Of a stretch of 6,359 bases of DNA, positions 1-6,323 are shown in pieces; positions within the stretch are counted from its first letter, which is position 1, and each line of letters opens with the position of its first letter. Both the position numbers and the translations under genes were made by a program. The stretch spans positions 1 to 6,359 of the forward strand of contig CAMYEU010000102.1 in the NCBI GenBank assembly GCA_947254465.1, written 5' to 3'. This stretch comes from an uncultured Gemella sp. Its GTDB lineage: Bacteria; Bacillota; Bacilli; Staphylococcales; Gemellaceae. The notes under the pieces were generated by a model that was given only the letters and a program-made list of their open reading frames with translations, was not told the origin of the DNA and did no database searches.

Positions 1-1415
1 GCACTTCCGGCGCTAAGTTTTTCTAAATTACCTTTTTTAGCTAGTAGTTTTTCATTAAGAGTAAGTACTCCGTTTGTATATTTTAAAAGGCCTTCTTTAA
101 ATGCTTCGCTTCCTTTGTGAAGTTTATCTATTCCATCTATTAGCATGATACTTTTAGTTTTGAATGTATCAAAACCGATAGTAAGTTGGTTAGAACCTGT
201 AGTAAGTTCATTTACACCAGAAACTAATGCAGCTTTTTTATCATTTAATGTGCTTAGGCCACTTGATAGTTTTCCAGCTCCTTCCTGAAGTTGAGAAACT
301 CCGTTACCAAGTTTAGCACCCCCTTCGCTAAGACGATTTAATCCAGCAGAAAGACGACCAGAACCATCGATAAGTTGGTTGATACCATCGCTCAGTTTTG
401 CACCACCTTCGCTAAGACGATTAAGTCCAGCTGTTAGGCGATTAGAACCGTCAGAAAGTTCATTGATACCATTACCAAGTTTCGCACTACCTTCGCTAAG
501 ACGATTAAGTCCAGCAGAAAGACGACCAGACCCGTCAGTAAGTTGATCGATACCACCACTTAGTTTAGCGCCCCCTTCGCTAAGGCGACCAAGTCCGGCA
601 GAAAGACGACCAGAACCGTCAGTAAGTTGATCGATACCACCGCTCAGTTTAGCCCCCCCTTCGCTAAGACGACCAAGTCCGGCAGAAAGACGACCAGAAC
701 CATCGGTAAGTTGATCGATACCACCGCTCAGTTTAGCCCCCCCTTCGCTAAGGCGACCAAGTCCAGAAGCAAGGCGACCAGAACCATCGGCAAGTTGACT
801 AATACCACTTCCAAGTTTTTGGCCTCCTTTGTTAAGACGACCAAGTCCATTGTTTAGTTGGTTTGAAGCGTCGGCTGCTTTTTGAAATGATGAACCAATC
901 TCAGAAAACTTACTGTAGAGAGTAGCTGTATAAGTTTTTACAACTTGATCCTTAACGGTATTTGTTAAGTTACTCGCTACAGTTTCCATGATTCTTTCAC
1001 CGTTTTTACTCTTAGTAAAGTTAGTAGTAAAGTCGATGTTCATTTTTTCTGGGTTATCATTTGATAAAGATGTGGCATTTTTTGAGAAGTTTTGTGGTAT
1101 TGTAACTACCATGTAGTAGTCTCCTTCTCGTAATTCTTTATCGGCTGTATCTTTATCGACGAATTGCCAATTTACTTTTTTGTTATCTTTTAGTTTTTCG
1201 ACCATCGAATTCCCGACTTCTAGAGTTTTCCCATTAAAATCTACTTTTTGATCTAGGTTAACAACTCCGACTTTCATGTTTCCGGTGTTGTCATATGGAT
1301 TCCAAACGGATTTTAGGAAAGTTCCTGAATATAGAACAGGAACTAGAAGAACGGTAGCCATGGTAGCTTTTAACCCTTTGCTCTTTAAAAGGCTACTAAA
1401 TTCTTTTTTTATCAT
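1..1415 (-). CDS. YhgE/Pip-family membrane protein, N-terminal part (C-terminus beyond window)
   Basis: Seen: an uninterrupted minus-strand frame starts at ATG (1413-1415) and stays open to base 1, giving 471 codons with no stop. GGAGG (complement of 1420-1424) lies 4 bases upstream of the ATG. Residues 1-15 are basic, and residues 16-36 form one hydrophobic helix. The motif SVWNPYDNTGNMKVGVVN (36-53) is typical of the YhgE/Pip N-terminal domain. From about residue 178 to the window edge the protein is built of xxxLxxG-type heptads, highly regular at about 197-365 and looser after. Family knowledge: these are envelope proteins with an N-terminal helix, a long extracellular heptad region and a C-terminal group of membrane helices. 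Lactococcal Pip is a phage receptor, and EsaA/YueB of type VII secretion is architecturally similar. The C-terminal membrane block must lie off the left edge. Inference: a cell-surface protein; substrate or partner unknown. It has its own promoter and reads away from the flavodoxin gene's terminator. Confidence 0.9.
   Translation of the reverse strand, partial: MIKKEFSSLLKSKGLKATMATVLLVPVLYSGTFLKSVWNPYDNTGNMKVGVVNLDQKVDFNGKTLEVGNSMVEKLKDNKKVNWQFVDKDTADKELREGDYYMVVTIPQNFSKNATSLSNDNPEKMNIDFTTNFTKSKNGERIMETVASNLTNTVKDQVVKTYTATLYSKFSEIGSSFQKAADASNQLNNGLGRLNKGGQKLGSGISQLADGSGRLASGLGRLSEGGAKLSGGIDQLTDGSGRLSAGLGRLSEGGAKLSGGIDQLTDGSGRLSAGLGRLSEGGAKLSGGIDQLTDGSGRLSAGLNRLSEGSAKLGNGINELSDGSNRLTAGLNRLSEGGAKLSDGINQLIDGSGRLSAGLNRLSEGGAKLGNGVSQLQEGAGKLSSGLSTLNDKKAALVSGVNELTTGSNQLTIGFDTFKTKSIMLIDGIDKLHKGSEAFKEGLLKYTNGVLTLNEKLLAKKGNLEKLSAGS
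322..825 (-). repeat. Tandem 84-bp repeat, six units, coding for 28-residue heptad blocks
   Basis: The anchor ccttcgctaa recurs at 322, 406, 490, 574, 658 and 742, exactly 84 bases apart each time. A degenerate version (cctttgttaa) follows at 826. Each unit encodes four heptads, in consensus GGAKLSG, GIDQLTD, GSGRLSA and GLGRLSE, so it is also two 14-residue half-units. Units 574-657 and 658-741 differ at only three bases, all of which look synonymous. Units toward 322 are more diverged, and recognisable but degenerate heptads continue on both sides. All spacings preserve frame. The pattern suggests expansion by unequal exchange or slippage in the centre of the array. Confidence 0.95.
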
Positions 1416-1427
1416 AATTCCTCCAAA

Positions 1428-1449
1428 GAAATTTCGTCGGCGAAATTCC
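1428..1449 (-). promoter_or_regulatory. Second leader hairpin, directly before the yhgE-like ribosome binding site
   Basis: On the minus strand GGAATTTCG and CGAAATTTC can pair over 9 positions (one G-U) around the four-base loop CCGA. The stem ends three bases before GGAGG at 1424-1420. In DNA it is a near-palindrome (AATTTCG-N4-CGAAATT) and could instead be an operator. Its position next to the ribosome binding site is compatible with an effect on translation initiation, but that is inference. Confidence 0.5.
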
Positions 1450-1467
1450 ATTATGTTAATTTTGATG

Positions 1468-1520
1468 GGAGTGACTCAAAAATTGTGATTTTGAAGAAAT
1501 CGATTTTGTCGAGTCGCTCC
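1468..1520 (-). promoter_or_regulatory. Inverted repeat forming a hairpin at the 5' end of the yhgE-like leader
   Basis: GGAGTGACTC (1468-1477) and GAGTCGCTCC (1511-1520) are complementary over 10 bases with one G-U or mismatch position. The 33 bases between them contain a smaller dyad, GATTT/AAATC. The repeat begins about four bases after the predicted transcription start, so in RNA it would form a 5'-terminal stem. Neither strand has a T-run directly after it, so it does not look like a standard terminator. It could be an RNA-stabilising or regulatory stem, or a protein-binding site at the promoter's downstream edge. Confidence 0.5.
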
Positions 1521-1530
1521 TACTTTAGAT

Positions 1531-1559
1531 ATTCTACAACTTTATATACTAAAAGTCAA
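1531..1559 (-). promoter_or_regulatory. Sigma-A-type promoter of the YhgE-like gene
   Basis: On the minus strand, TTGACT (complement of 1554-1559) is a 5/6 match to the -35 consensus. A 17-base spacer separates it from TAGAAT (complement of 1531-1536), a 5/6 match to the -10 consensus. The expected start of transcription is near 1524, giving a leader of about 110 bases before the ATG at 1415. This is the best-matching -35/-10 pair I found in the window. Confidence 0.75.
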
Positions 1560-1862
1560 AATATTTTAAAATAATAGTGAATTATATATATTTAATAATA
1601 GAGTATATTAGATATAATGGAGATAAAAATTATAACTTTTAAAATTAATAATTAGCTAGTAATCTATGATAATAATGGTGTTTTGATAAAAGAGGAATTA
1701 TTCTTTAAACTTATAAAAAGATATATATTACTTAAAATAATTTCATTAAGTATTAATGTAAATTATCCTAATTAACGAAAAAAATAGTTTACTATTCACT
1801 CGTTATTTAGAACGAAATTGGTAAAATAGAATTTTAAAAACAGTATATTGTATTTATTGTGT
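1560..1862. other. AT-rich intergenic stretch without a recognised gene
   Basis: About 300 bases lie between the yhgE-like promoter and the terminator of the flavodoxin gene. All frames are broken by frequent stops, and no start with a good ribosome binding site opens a frame of useful length. Only short AT-rich dyads are present: AATAG-TTTA-CTATT (1783-1796) and TCGTT-N6-AACGA (1800-1815). I see no tRNA, riboswitch or insertion-sequence end. It is probably a spacer between two same-direction transcription units. Confidence 0.6.
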
Positions 1863-1901
1863 AAAAAAGGTAGAAATCCTTTAAAATGGATAACTACCTT
1901 T
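1863..1901 (-). terminator. Rho-independent terminator of the flavodoxin-like gene
   Basis: On the minus strand AAAGGTAG (complement of 1894-1901) pairs perfectly with CTACCTTT (complement of 1866-1873). An inner ATCC/GGAT stem (1876-1879 with 1888-1891) sits above a small internal loop. The 3' arm runs into a T-tract (complement of 1863-1868). It lies 14 bases after the stop codon of the gene at 1916-2470. The plus strand after the stem is also fairly T-rich (tttgtttta), but no gene reads toward it from that side. Confidence 0.85.
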
Positions 1902-1915
1902 GTTTTAGTGTTAAG

Positions 1916-2470
1916 TTATGCTAATGCGTGTGATATTTTATGTTCTAGTAGATTGCTAAAACAATTTTGAGCATCTTTTAGATCTTGCAGATTTGGGTGT
2001 TTTTTTGATTCTTTAACCATGTCGGCAAGATCTGGTGTGACTTTGTGAATAAAGTTAGGGTCACGCCAAGTTAGGATTTTGAAAACTATCATAACCTTTG
2101 GATCAACCTTACCTTGACAGATGAAAGTTTCATGAATTCTATTGTTACGCTCTTCCATAAACGCGATATAATTATTAATAGAATCATCGGCGTGATAATG
2201 TTCACGTGGAACACCACAAGTTAGAAATAGAGCGACATCTTTACCATGTATTTCCTGTTGATCGATAAAACGTTGCATATTTTTATTGGCGTTAGTTTTA
2301 TCTGTCCAAGCACCTAGAATATAGAAATCATATTCTTTTTCTAGTTTTTTTCGTTGTTTTTTTATATCAAGTAGATCTACTTCTCCTTGATCTTTTATCT
2401 GTTCGTAAATAGCTTCAGCTACTTTTTTAGTATTTTTTGTTTTACTAGAATAAGCAAGTAAAATTTTCAT
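1916..2470 (-). CDS. Flavodoxin-family protein, 184 residues
   Basis: Seen: ATG (complement of 2468-2470) follows TAGGAGG (complement of 2477-2483) with a 6-base spacer, which fixes the start. The N-terminus MKILLAYSSKTKNT has a first beta strand followed by the S/T-x-T-x-N-T loop (residues 9-14) that binds the FMN phosphate in flavodoxins. YDFYILGAWTDK (47-58) and ALFLTCGVP (80-88) fit the next core strands and flavin-contacting loops. At 184 residues it is slightly longer than a classic flavodoxin; residues after about 100 are charged and helical. No signal peptide or membrane segment is visible, so it is cytoplasmic. Inference: an FMN-dependent electron carrier or small reductase; the partner is unknown. 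The BilS-type flavodoxin-like proteins are one possible relative, but no BilR-like gene is in the window. It appears to be monocistronic, with its own promoter and terminator, and is divergent from the hydrolase gene. Confidence 0.85.
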   Translation of the reverse strand: MKILLAYSSKTKNTKKVAEAIYEQIKDQGEVDLLDIKKQRKKLEKEYDFYILGAWTDKTNANKNMQRFIDQQEIHGKDVALFLTCGVPREHYHADDSINNYIAFMEERNNRIHETFICQGKVDPKVMIVFKILTWRDPNFIHKVTPDLADMVKESKKHPNLQDLKDAQNCFSNLLEHKISHALA

Positions 2471-2544
2471 AATAAGCCTCCTACCTAGGATGTTGGAATA
2501 ATATTTCTAAAAATTAAACCTATAATAATTAAATCCATATAACT

Positions 2545-2573
2545 ATTATAACAAAAATAAAACTAGTTTTAAA
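2545..2573 (-). promoter_or_regulatory. Promoter of the flavodoxin-like gene (extended -10)
   Basis: On the minus strand a perfect TATAAT (complement of 2545-2550) is preceded by TGT (complement of 2551-2553), an extended -10 element. A weak -35, TTTAAA (complement of 2568-2573, 4/6), lies at 17 bases. The predicted start near 2538 gives a leader of about 67 bases. Confidence 0.65.
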
Positions 2574-2673
2574 CCGATAACTGAAAATAATAATCAATTA
2601 TAAAATTGGATAGAGATAAAAAATAAAAAACTTGGAAAAATAACTGGGTACAATTGAGATTCTGTTGAAAAAA

Positions 2674-2689
2674 TATGAAAAAATTCATA
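2674..2689. promoter_or_regulatory. Dyad TATGAA-N4-TTCATA over the -35 region of the hydrolase gene
   Basis: TATGAA (2674-2679) and TTCATA (2684-2689) are perfect inverted arms around AAAA. A second, overlapping dyad CATA-GTT-TATG (2686-2696) runs into the -10. The location over the -35 position is where a repressor operator would sit. In such AT-rich DNA a 6-bp dyad may also be chance. Confidence 0.3.
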
Positions 2690-2694
2690 GTTTA

Positions 2695-2703
2695 TGATAA
2701 AAT
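2695..2703 (+). promoter_or_regulatory. Extended -10 promoter of the hydrolase gene
   Basis: TGA followed by TAAAAT (2698-2703) makes an extended -10 element, 50 bases before the ATG at 2754. No good -35 is present at 17-18 bases; TTGAAA at 2665-2670 is too far away (27 bases). This is the best plus-strand candidate between the divergent flavodoxin gene and this one. Confidence 0.5.
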
Positions 2704-2753
2704 ACTAATTGATAATATATAAAAATCAAGTTAAATAGTGATAGGAGAAGACA

Positions 2754-3749
2754 ATGGAAAAATTGTTTGCGATAACGAGTTATGCATCGTTTATTGTATA
2801 CCATATAGAAGCTATGGATAAAGTAAAAATTCCAAAGACTATGATAAGAGAATATATTAATCTTCAAAAAACAGTAGGGAGTTTTCCTGAGGAGATAAAC
2901 TATGTAAGTAGTTTTTATGATGTTAGTACAGGAAGTAGTGGAGCATTATTTGAAAATACTAATGAAGGGAATTATATTTTATCTTATACAGGAACAAATT
3001 TTTATTTTGATAGACAGAAAGATATGTATGCTGATGTAGTTGGTATTTGTTTGGGACAAGCGGAACATATGTTGTCATGTTATAGGTTTTATACACGTAT
3101 GAAGAAAAAGTATGGTGATAATATTATTCTAACAGGGCACTCATTAGGTGGAAGTATTGCACAGCGTGTTGCGATTGAGTATGATGTACAGCAAAGTATC
3201 GTTTTTAATGCAGCCCCGATATATTTGGTTGGAGGCATAGATATTTTTATGGATAAGGAAAAAGACAGTGAATTGTACACCGTTCGCATGAAGAACTATC
3301 TTAGAAATGTAAAGAAAACAGCTATTAAGAAGGCGATTTTTACAGGAAATGTAAAGAGGGTTGTTTCTGAATATGATATATTTACGCGTATATCAGAATT
3401 GCTGTCTATAGGTTATTATGTTGGAGATGAGATTATTGTAAAAGATGCTGGAATGCATGGTATTAAGAGTTTTTTAGATATTTATCAGAAATCTTTTGGT
3501 AGTTCGTTTGAGAAGAAAGACAATGACGAGCTTTTATCACTGGAATATAAAGACTTTAGTTTGGCTGAGGTGGGAGTTCTAAGTAATTTCTCAGAAGAAC
3601 GTATAGTAGAGATAGAAAATAGATTGAATGAACTTTTAGCAAGTGATACTGTAATAGATAATTTGAATAAAAATCCGTATAATGTTAATTTTGAATTTTT
3701 CATAAGGGCTATATTAGATAATATTGCGAAGAAAAAAGAAGAACTATAA
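2754..3749 (+). CDS. Alpha/beta serine hydrolase, class-3-lipase-like, 331 residues
   Basis: Seen: ATG at 2754 follows AGGAG (2743-2747) with a 6-base spacer. The nucleophile elbow GHSLGG (128-133) places the catalytic serine at residue 130. YTGTN (78-82) lies where class-3 lipases carry the strand/oxyanion segment with a conserved GT. The likely acid is D208 in SEYDIF, and the likely histidine is H235 in KDAGMHGIKSF, giving a complete candidate Ser-Asp-His triad in the expected order. After about residue 250 a charged, helical tail follows (EERIVEIENRLNEL). The N-terminus is mildly hydrophobic but has no clear signal peptide, so a cytoplasmic enzyme is more likely. Family knowledge: GHSLGG with an upstream GT motif is typical of class-3 lipases and the related DUF2974 (Mbeg1-like) proteins. 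Inference: an esterase or lipase of unknown substrate. It has its own promoter and terminator, so cotranscription with walRK is unlikely. Confidence 0.8.
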   Translation: MEKLFAITSYASFIVYHIEAMDKVKIPKTMIREYINLQKTVGSFPEEINYVSSFYDVSTGSSGALFENTNEGNYILSYTGTNFYFDRQKDMYADVVGICLGQAEHMLSCYRFYTRMKKKYGDNIILTGHSLGGSIAQRVAIEYDVQQSIVFNAAPIYLVGGIDIFMDKEKDSELYTVRMKNYLRNVKKTAIKKAIFTGNVKRVVSEYDIFTRISELLSIGYYVGDEIIVKDAGMHGIKSFLDIYQKSFGSSFEKKDNDELLSLEYKDFSLAEVGVLSNFSEERIVEIENRLNELLASDTVIDNLNKNPYNVNFEFFIRAILDNIAKKKEEL

Positions 3750-3752
3750 TAG

Positions 3753-3791
3753 ATTCCTTGTCTGACGTTTTTGTTAGATGAGGAGTTTTTT
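3753..3791 (+). terminator. Rho-independent terminator after the hydrolase gene
   Basis: ATTCCTTGTCTGAC (3753-3766) pairs with GTTAGATGAGGAGT (3773-3786) around the loop GTTTTT. The 14-position stem includes four G-U pairs. It is followed by a T-tract (3786-3791) and begins three bases after the stop codon at 3747-3749. It separates the hydrolase gene from the walRK operon. Confidence 0.8.
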
Positions 3792-3913
3792 ATAAGATTA
3801 TTGGAGTCGTTTGCTATGAGTTATAGGATGGGGTTGATACGAAAGTACTAAAGTGTGTATGATAACTCACGCTCTTTCGCATAACTGATAGAGTGTTAAT
3901 CGTTTGCTTAAAG
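3792..3913. other. Unexplained spacer with inverted and direct repeats
   Basis: This stretch between the terminator and the walRK promoter is noticeably less AT-rich than the other intergenic DNA. TGAGTTAT (3817-3824) and ATAACTCA (3862-3869) are perfect inverted arms. TCGTTTGCT occurs twice (3807-3815 and 3900-3908). A small TAC-GAAA-GTA hairpin lies at 3838-3847. I recognise no tRNA, riboswitch or protein-coding frame. It could be a regulatory region upstream of walR, a small RNA or the remains of lost sequence. Confidence 0.35.
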
Positions 3914-3943
3914 TTGTAACTTAACTGGAAAAAATGATATAAT
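3914..3943 (+). promoter_or_regulatory. Promoter of the walRK operon (extended -10)
   Basis: A perfect TATAAT (3938-3943) is preceded by TGA (3935-3937), an extended -10. TTGTAA (3914-3919, 4/6) lies at an 18-base spacing as a plausible -35. Transcription would start near 3950, giving a leader of about 130 bases before the walR start at 4082. Confidence 0.7.
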
Positions 3944-3949
3944 ATTGAT

Positions 3950-4081
3950 AACTATGTATATTCTTATAGTGATGAGGAGATACAGGGTGAAAAGATGAAA
4001 GTATGCTCCGAAGAATATTTTATAAAAAATATAAGTAGGAATATATATTTAATACTTAGTATAAATCTAAGGAGGAAGAAA
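3950..4081 (+). promoter_or_regulatory. walR leader with a tiny open frame and an in-frame upstream ATG
   Basis: The leader ends in the strong ribosome binding site AAGGAGG (4069-4075), six bases before the walR ATG. Further upstream is a small frame, ATG 3972 to TGA 3998 (MRRYRVKR). It has an internal GTG (3987) placed 7 bases after AGGAG (3975-3979). Its stop overlaps, as ATGA, another ATG at 3995 that is in frame with walR and would add 29 residues. No conserved riboswitch was recognised. Confidence 0.35.
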
Positions 4082-4786
4082 ATGGCAGAATATAAAATAC
4101 TAGTGGTCGATGATGAAGAACCGATTGCTAATATATTAGAGTTTAATCTGAAAAAAGAAGGGTATGATGTAATTGTCGCAAATGATGGAGAAAAGGCGGT
4201 AGAACTTGCTTTTAATGACAATCCAGACTTGATTTTGTTAGACTTGATGTTACCTAAAAAAGATGGAATGGAAGTATGTAGAGAAGTACGTACCAAAAAG
4301 AATATTCCAATTATCATGCTAACTGCGAAAAATAGTGAAATAGATAAAGTTCTTGGACTTGAATTTGGAGCGGATGACTATGTAACAAAACCATTCTCAA
4401 CACGTGAGCTTATGGCTAGGGTTAAGGTAAACTTGCGTCGTGTTACTAAGCAACAAGAAGAAGTTGTTGAGGAAAAAAATGGTGGAGATCTTGTGATTAA
4501 AGATATCGTTATTTATCCAGAAGCTTATGTTATTAAGAAAAATGGTGAAGAAATCGACTTAACACGTAGAGAATTTGATTTATTCTACTACCTTGCACAA
4601 CATCGTGGACAAGTTTTAACACGTGAAAACCTTCTGCAAACGGTATGGGGTTATGATTATTTTGGTGATGTGAGAACTGTGGATGTAACTGTAAGAAGAC
4701 TACGTGAAAAAGTAGAAGATGATTCATCTCAACCGGAATATATTATGACACGTCGTGGTGTTGGTTACTTTATAGGTGAAGAGTAA
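4082..4786 (+). CDS. walR: WalR (YycF/VicR) response regulator, OmpR family, 234 residues
   Basis: WalR is the DNA-binding partner of WalK; in Bacilli it activates cell-wall hydrolase genes and is usually essential. Seen: the receiver domain begins KILVVDDEEP, with acidic residues D10/D11, the phosphoacceptor D54 in LILLDLMLP, T81 in IIMLTAK and K103 in DDYVTKPFSTREL. The stretch IIMLTAKNSEIDKVLGLEFGA closely follows WalR of S. aureus and B. subtilis. A short Glu-rich linker (about 122-132) leads to the C-terminal winged helix. The latter includes LTRREFDLFYYLA, the recognition-helix region DVRTVDVTVRRLREKVE and the terminal RGVGYF. The start at 4082 is chosen because it has AAGGAGG at a 6-base spacing and gives the family's usual length (about 233-235). 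An in-frame ATG at 3995 would add 29 unconserved residues. The stop codon overlaps the walK start by one base (TAATG), so translation is probably coupled. Confidence 0.97.
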   Translation: MAEYKILVVDDEEPIANILEFNLKKEGYDVIVANDGEKAVELAFNDNPDLILLDLMLPKKDGMEVCREVRTKKNIPIIMLTAKNSEIDKVLGLEFGADDYVTKPFSTRELMARVKVNLRRVTKQQEEVVEEKNGGDLVIKDIVIYPEAYVIKKNGEEIDLTRREFDLFYYLAQHRGQVLTRENLLQTVWGYDYFGDVRTVDVTVRRLREKVEDDSSQPEYIMTRRGVGYFIGEE

Positions 4787-6323
4787 TGAATTTTTTTGGA
4801 AAGAGATTTAAGAAAAGATTCTTTTCATCAATTCGAACTAAGTTCGTAATAGTTTATGTGTTAGTTAACATAATTTCATTACAACTTATCGGATTGTTCT
4901 TTACAACGCAACTAAGAAATAGTAATGTAAATACATTTGAACAAAATATTATTGAACAGGAAAAAATTCTGAACTACCATGTTCGTGAAGAGTTGGAAAA
5001 AGTTAGTAGTAACGGAGATAGTTCGAAAAATACAGAGGATAATACTGGTCAAGATGAATCAGCGAAGAGTAATAGAGATTCAAAGAGTGGGATAGCTAAA
5101 CTAGTTAGTGAATTTAATATTCAAAAGTTATTATTGGTAAATGTTATAGATAATGATTCAAAAATCTTAGCGACTTCTTCAAAAAATGGTAATGATGAGT
5201 ATCTTGCTAAAAGGTCGTTTGATCCGTTGGTAAGTCAGGTTATAAAAACAGGAGAGAGTACTAAACAAATTCAAAATAATGCTGATAGTAATAAGCGTGT
5301 TTGGATTTATGTAAGTCCCGTAAAAAAAGATAATGAAGTTGTCGGTGTAATCTCGATTATGGCAGATATAGAAAGTGTTTATCAAGAGGTAAGTAGTATT
5401 TCGAAAATCTTCCTAGTGGGAACTATTTTATCAATTTTAATTACAACTGTTATAGGGTTTGTAGCTTCAAAAACTGTAACGAGTTCTATTGAAAAGATGA
5501 GCTCACAGGTTAAGAAGATGGCTTTAGGGAATTATGGGACTGTAGTCGGAATAGACACAGATGATGAGATTGGAGATTTGGCAAAAGTGTTTAACCAAAT
5601 TTCTAAGAGGATTGAAGAAGAGCAGGCTGTTACTGAGACTGAACGTAGAAAGCTTGCGACGATTATCGAAAGTATGATGGATGGAATTATTACGACAGAT
5701 AATAATGGTAAAATAATTCTGATTAATACTAGTGCGGAAGATATGCTAGGTGGTCGTGATGATGAAATCTTTATAGGAAAAGATGTTCTGAAGATTCTTA
5801 ATATCACTGAATATGAAAGTATAGAAGAGATATTAGAGGCGGAAGATAGCCTTCTTATAAATACCTCGAAAACAGACGAAGAGCTACTTTTACGAGCTGA
5901 GATTTCTAAAATAGAAAAAGAAGACAAGGAAGATTTAACTCAAATGTCGACGGAGTTAGAAGGGTATATTATTGTTCTTTATGATGTAACAGATCAAGAA
6001 CGTCAGGAAAAAGAAAGACGCGAGTTCGTATCTACAGTGTCTCATGAACTTCGTACCCCGCTAACAACGATGAACAGTTATATCGAAGCATTAGAAGAAG
6101 GTGTTCTTGAGGATAAAGAGCTTGCACCGCAGTTTATCGATACTATTCATAAAGAAACTACTCGTATGATAAGAATGGTAAATGAATTAATGCAACTTGG
6201 TAAGATGGATATTAAGGAAGAGCATTATGAAAAAGAATTTATCGATATTAATAAAATGCTTGAACAAATTTCGGATAGATTTGCCTTAACGCACCCTGAA
6301 AAAAACTTTATAAAGCATATTCC
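4786..6323 (+). CDS. walK: WalK (YycG/VicK) sensor histidine kinase, cut off by adapter sequence
   Basis: WalK is the membrane sensor kinase that phosphorylates WalR. Start: ATG 4786 overlaps the walR stop, with AGGTGA (4774-4779) upstream. Seen in order: helix 1 (about 20-41); an extracellular PAS-like sensor region (about 42-205) with a polar insert at 74-102; helix 2 (207-227); HAMP (about 228-280, with DDEIGDL); cytoplasmic PAS (about 287-403); and the HisKA H-box FVSTVSHELRTPL with phosphoacceptor H420. Genomic sequence ends at KNFIKHIP (506-513), which matches the S. aureus region TFIRDIP just before the ATPase domain. The N, G1 and G2 boxes are therefore absent from the window, and about 100-130 residues are missing. 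The frame continues to 6359, but residues 514-524 are adapter-encoded. Two histidine zinc ligands known in S. aureus WalK appear replaced (S296, Y399). Two membrane helices argue against a streptococcal origin. Confidence 0.95.

Noticed and set aside
322..825. CRISPR array as an explanation for the regular repeats
   Set aside because: The repeats are contiguous with no unique spacers, and they preserve one long coding frame.
627..857. Plus-strand open frame of 76 codons with internal repeats
   Set aside because: It is the antisense shadow of the 84-bp repeat array. It has no good ribosome binding site, and its repetitive protein follows from the repeat in the other strand's gene.
1428..1449. 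Resemblance of tcgtcggcga to the start of the Nextera adapter
   Set aside because: Only about eight bases match. The segment is part of a symmetric palindrome inside the genomic leader, so this is coincidence.
1781..1796. Possible second minus-strand terminator (AATAG-TAAA-CTATT then T-run)
   Set aside because: The stem is only five AT-rich pairs, and a much stronger terminator already lies at 1863-1901.
3995..4081. N-terminal extension of WalR starting at ATG 3995
   Set aside because: WalR proteins normally begin just before KILVVDDE. The ATG at 4082 has AAGGAGG at a 6-base spacing, whereas 3995 has only a weak upstream match.
5179..5927. Minus-strand open frames at 5179-5385 and 5532-5927
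   Set aside because: Both lie antisense within walK and encode biased, family-less proteins.
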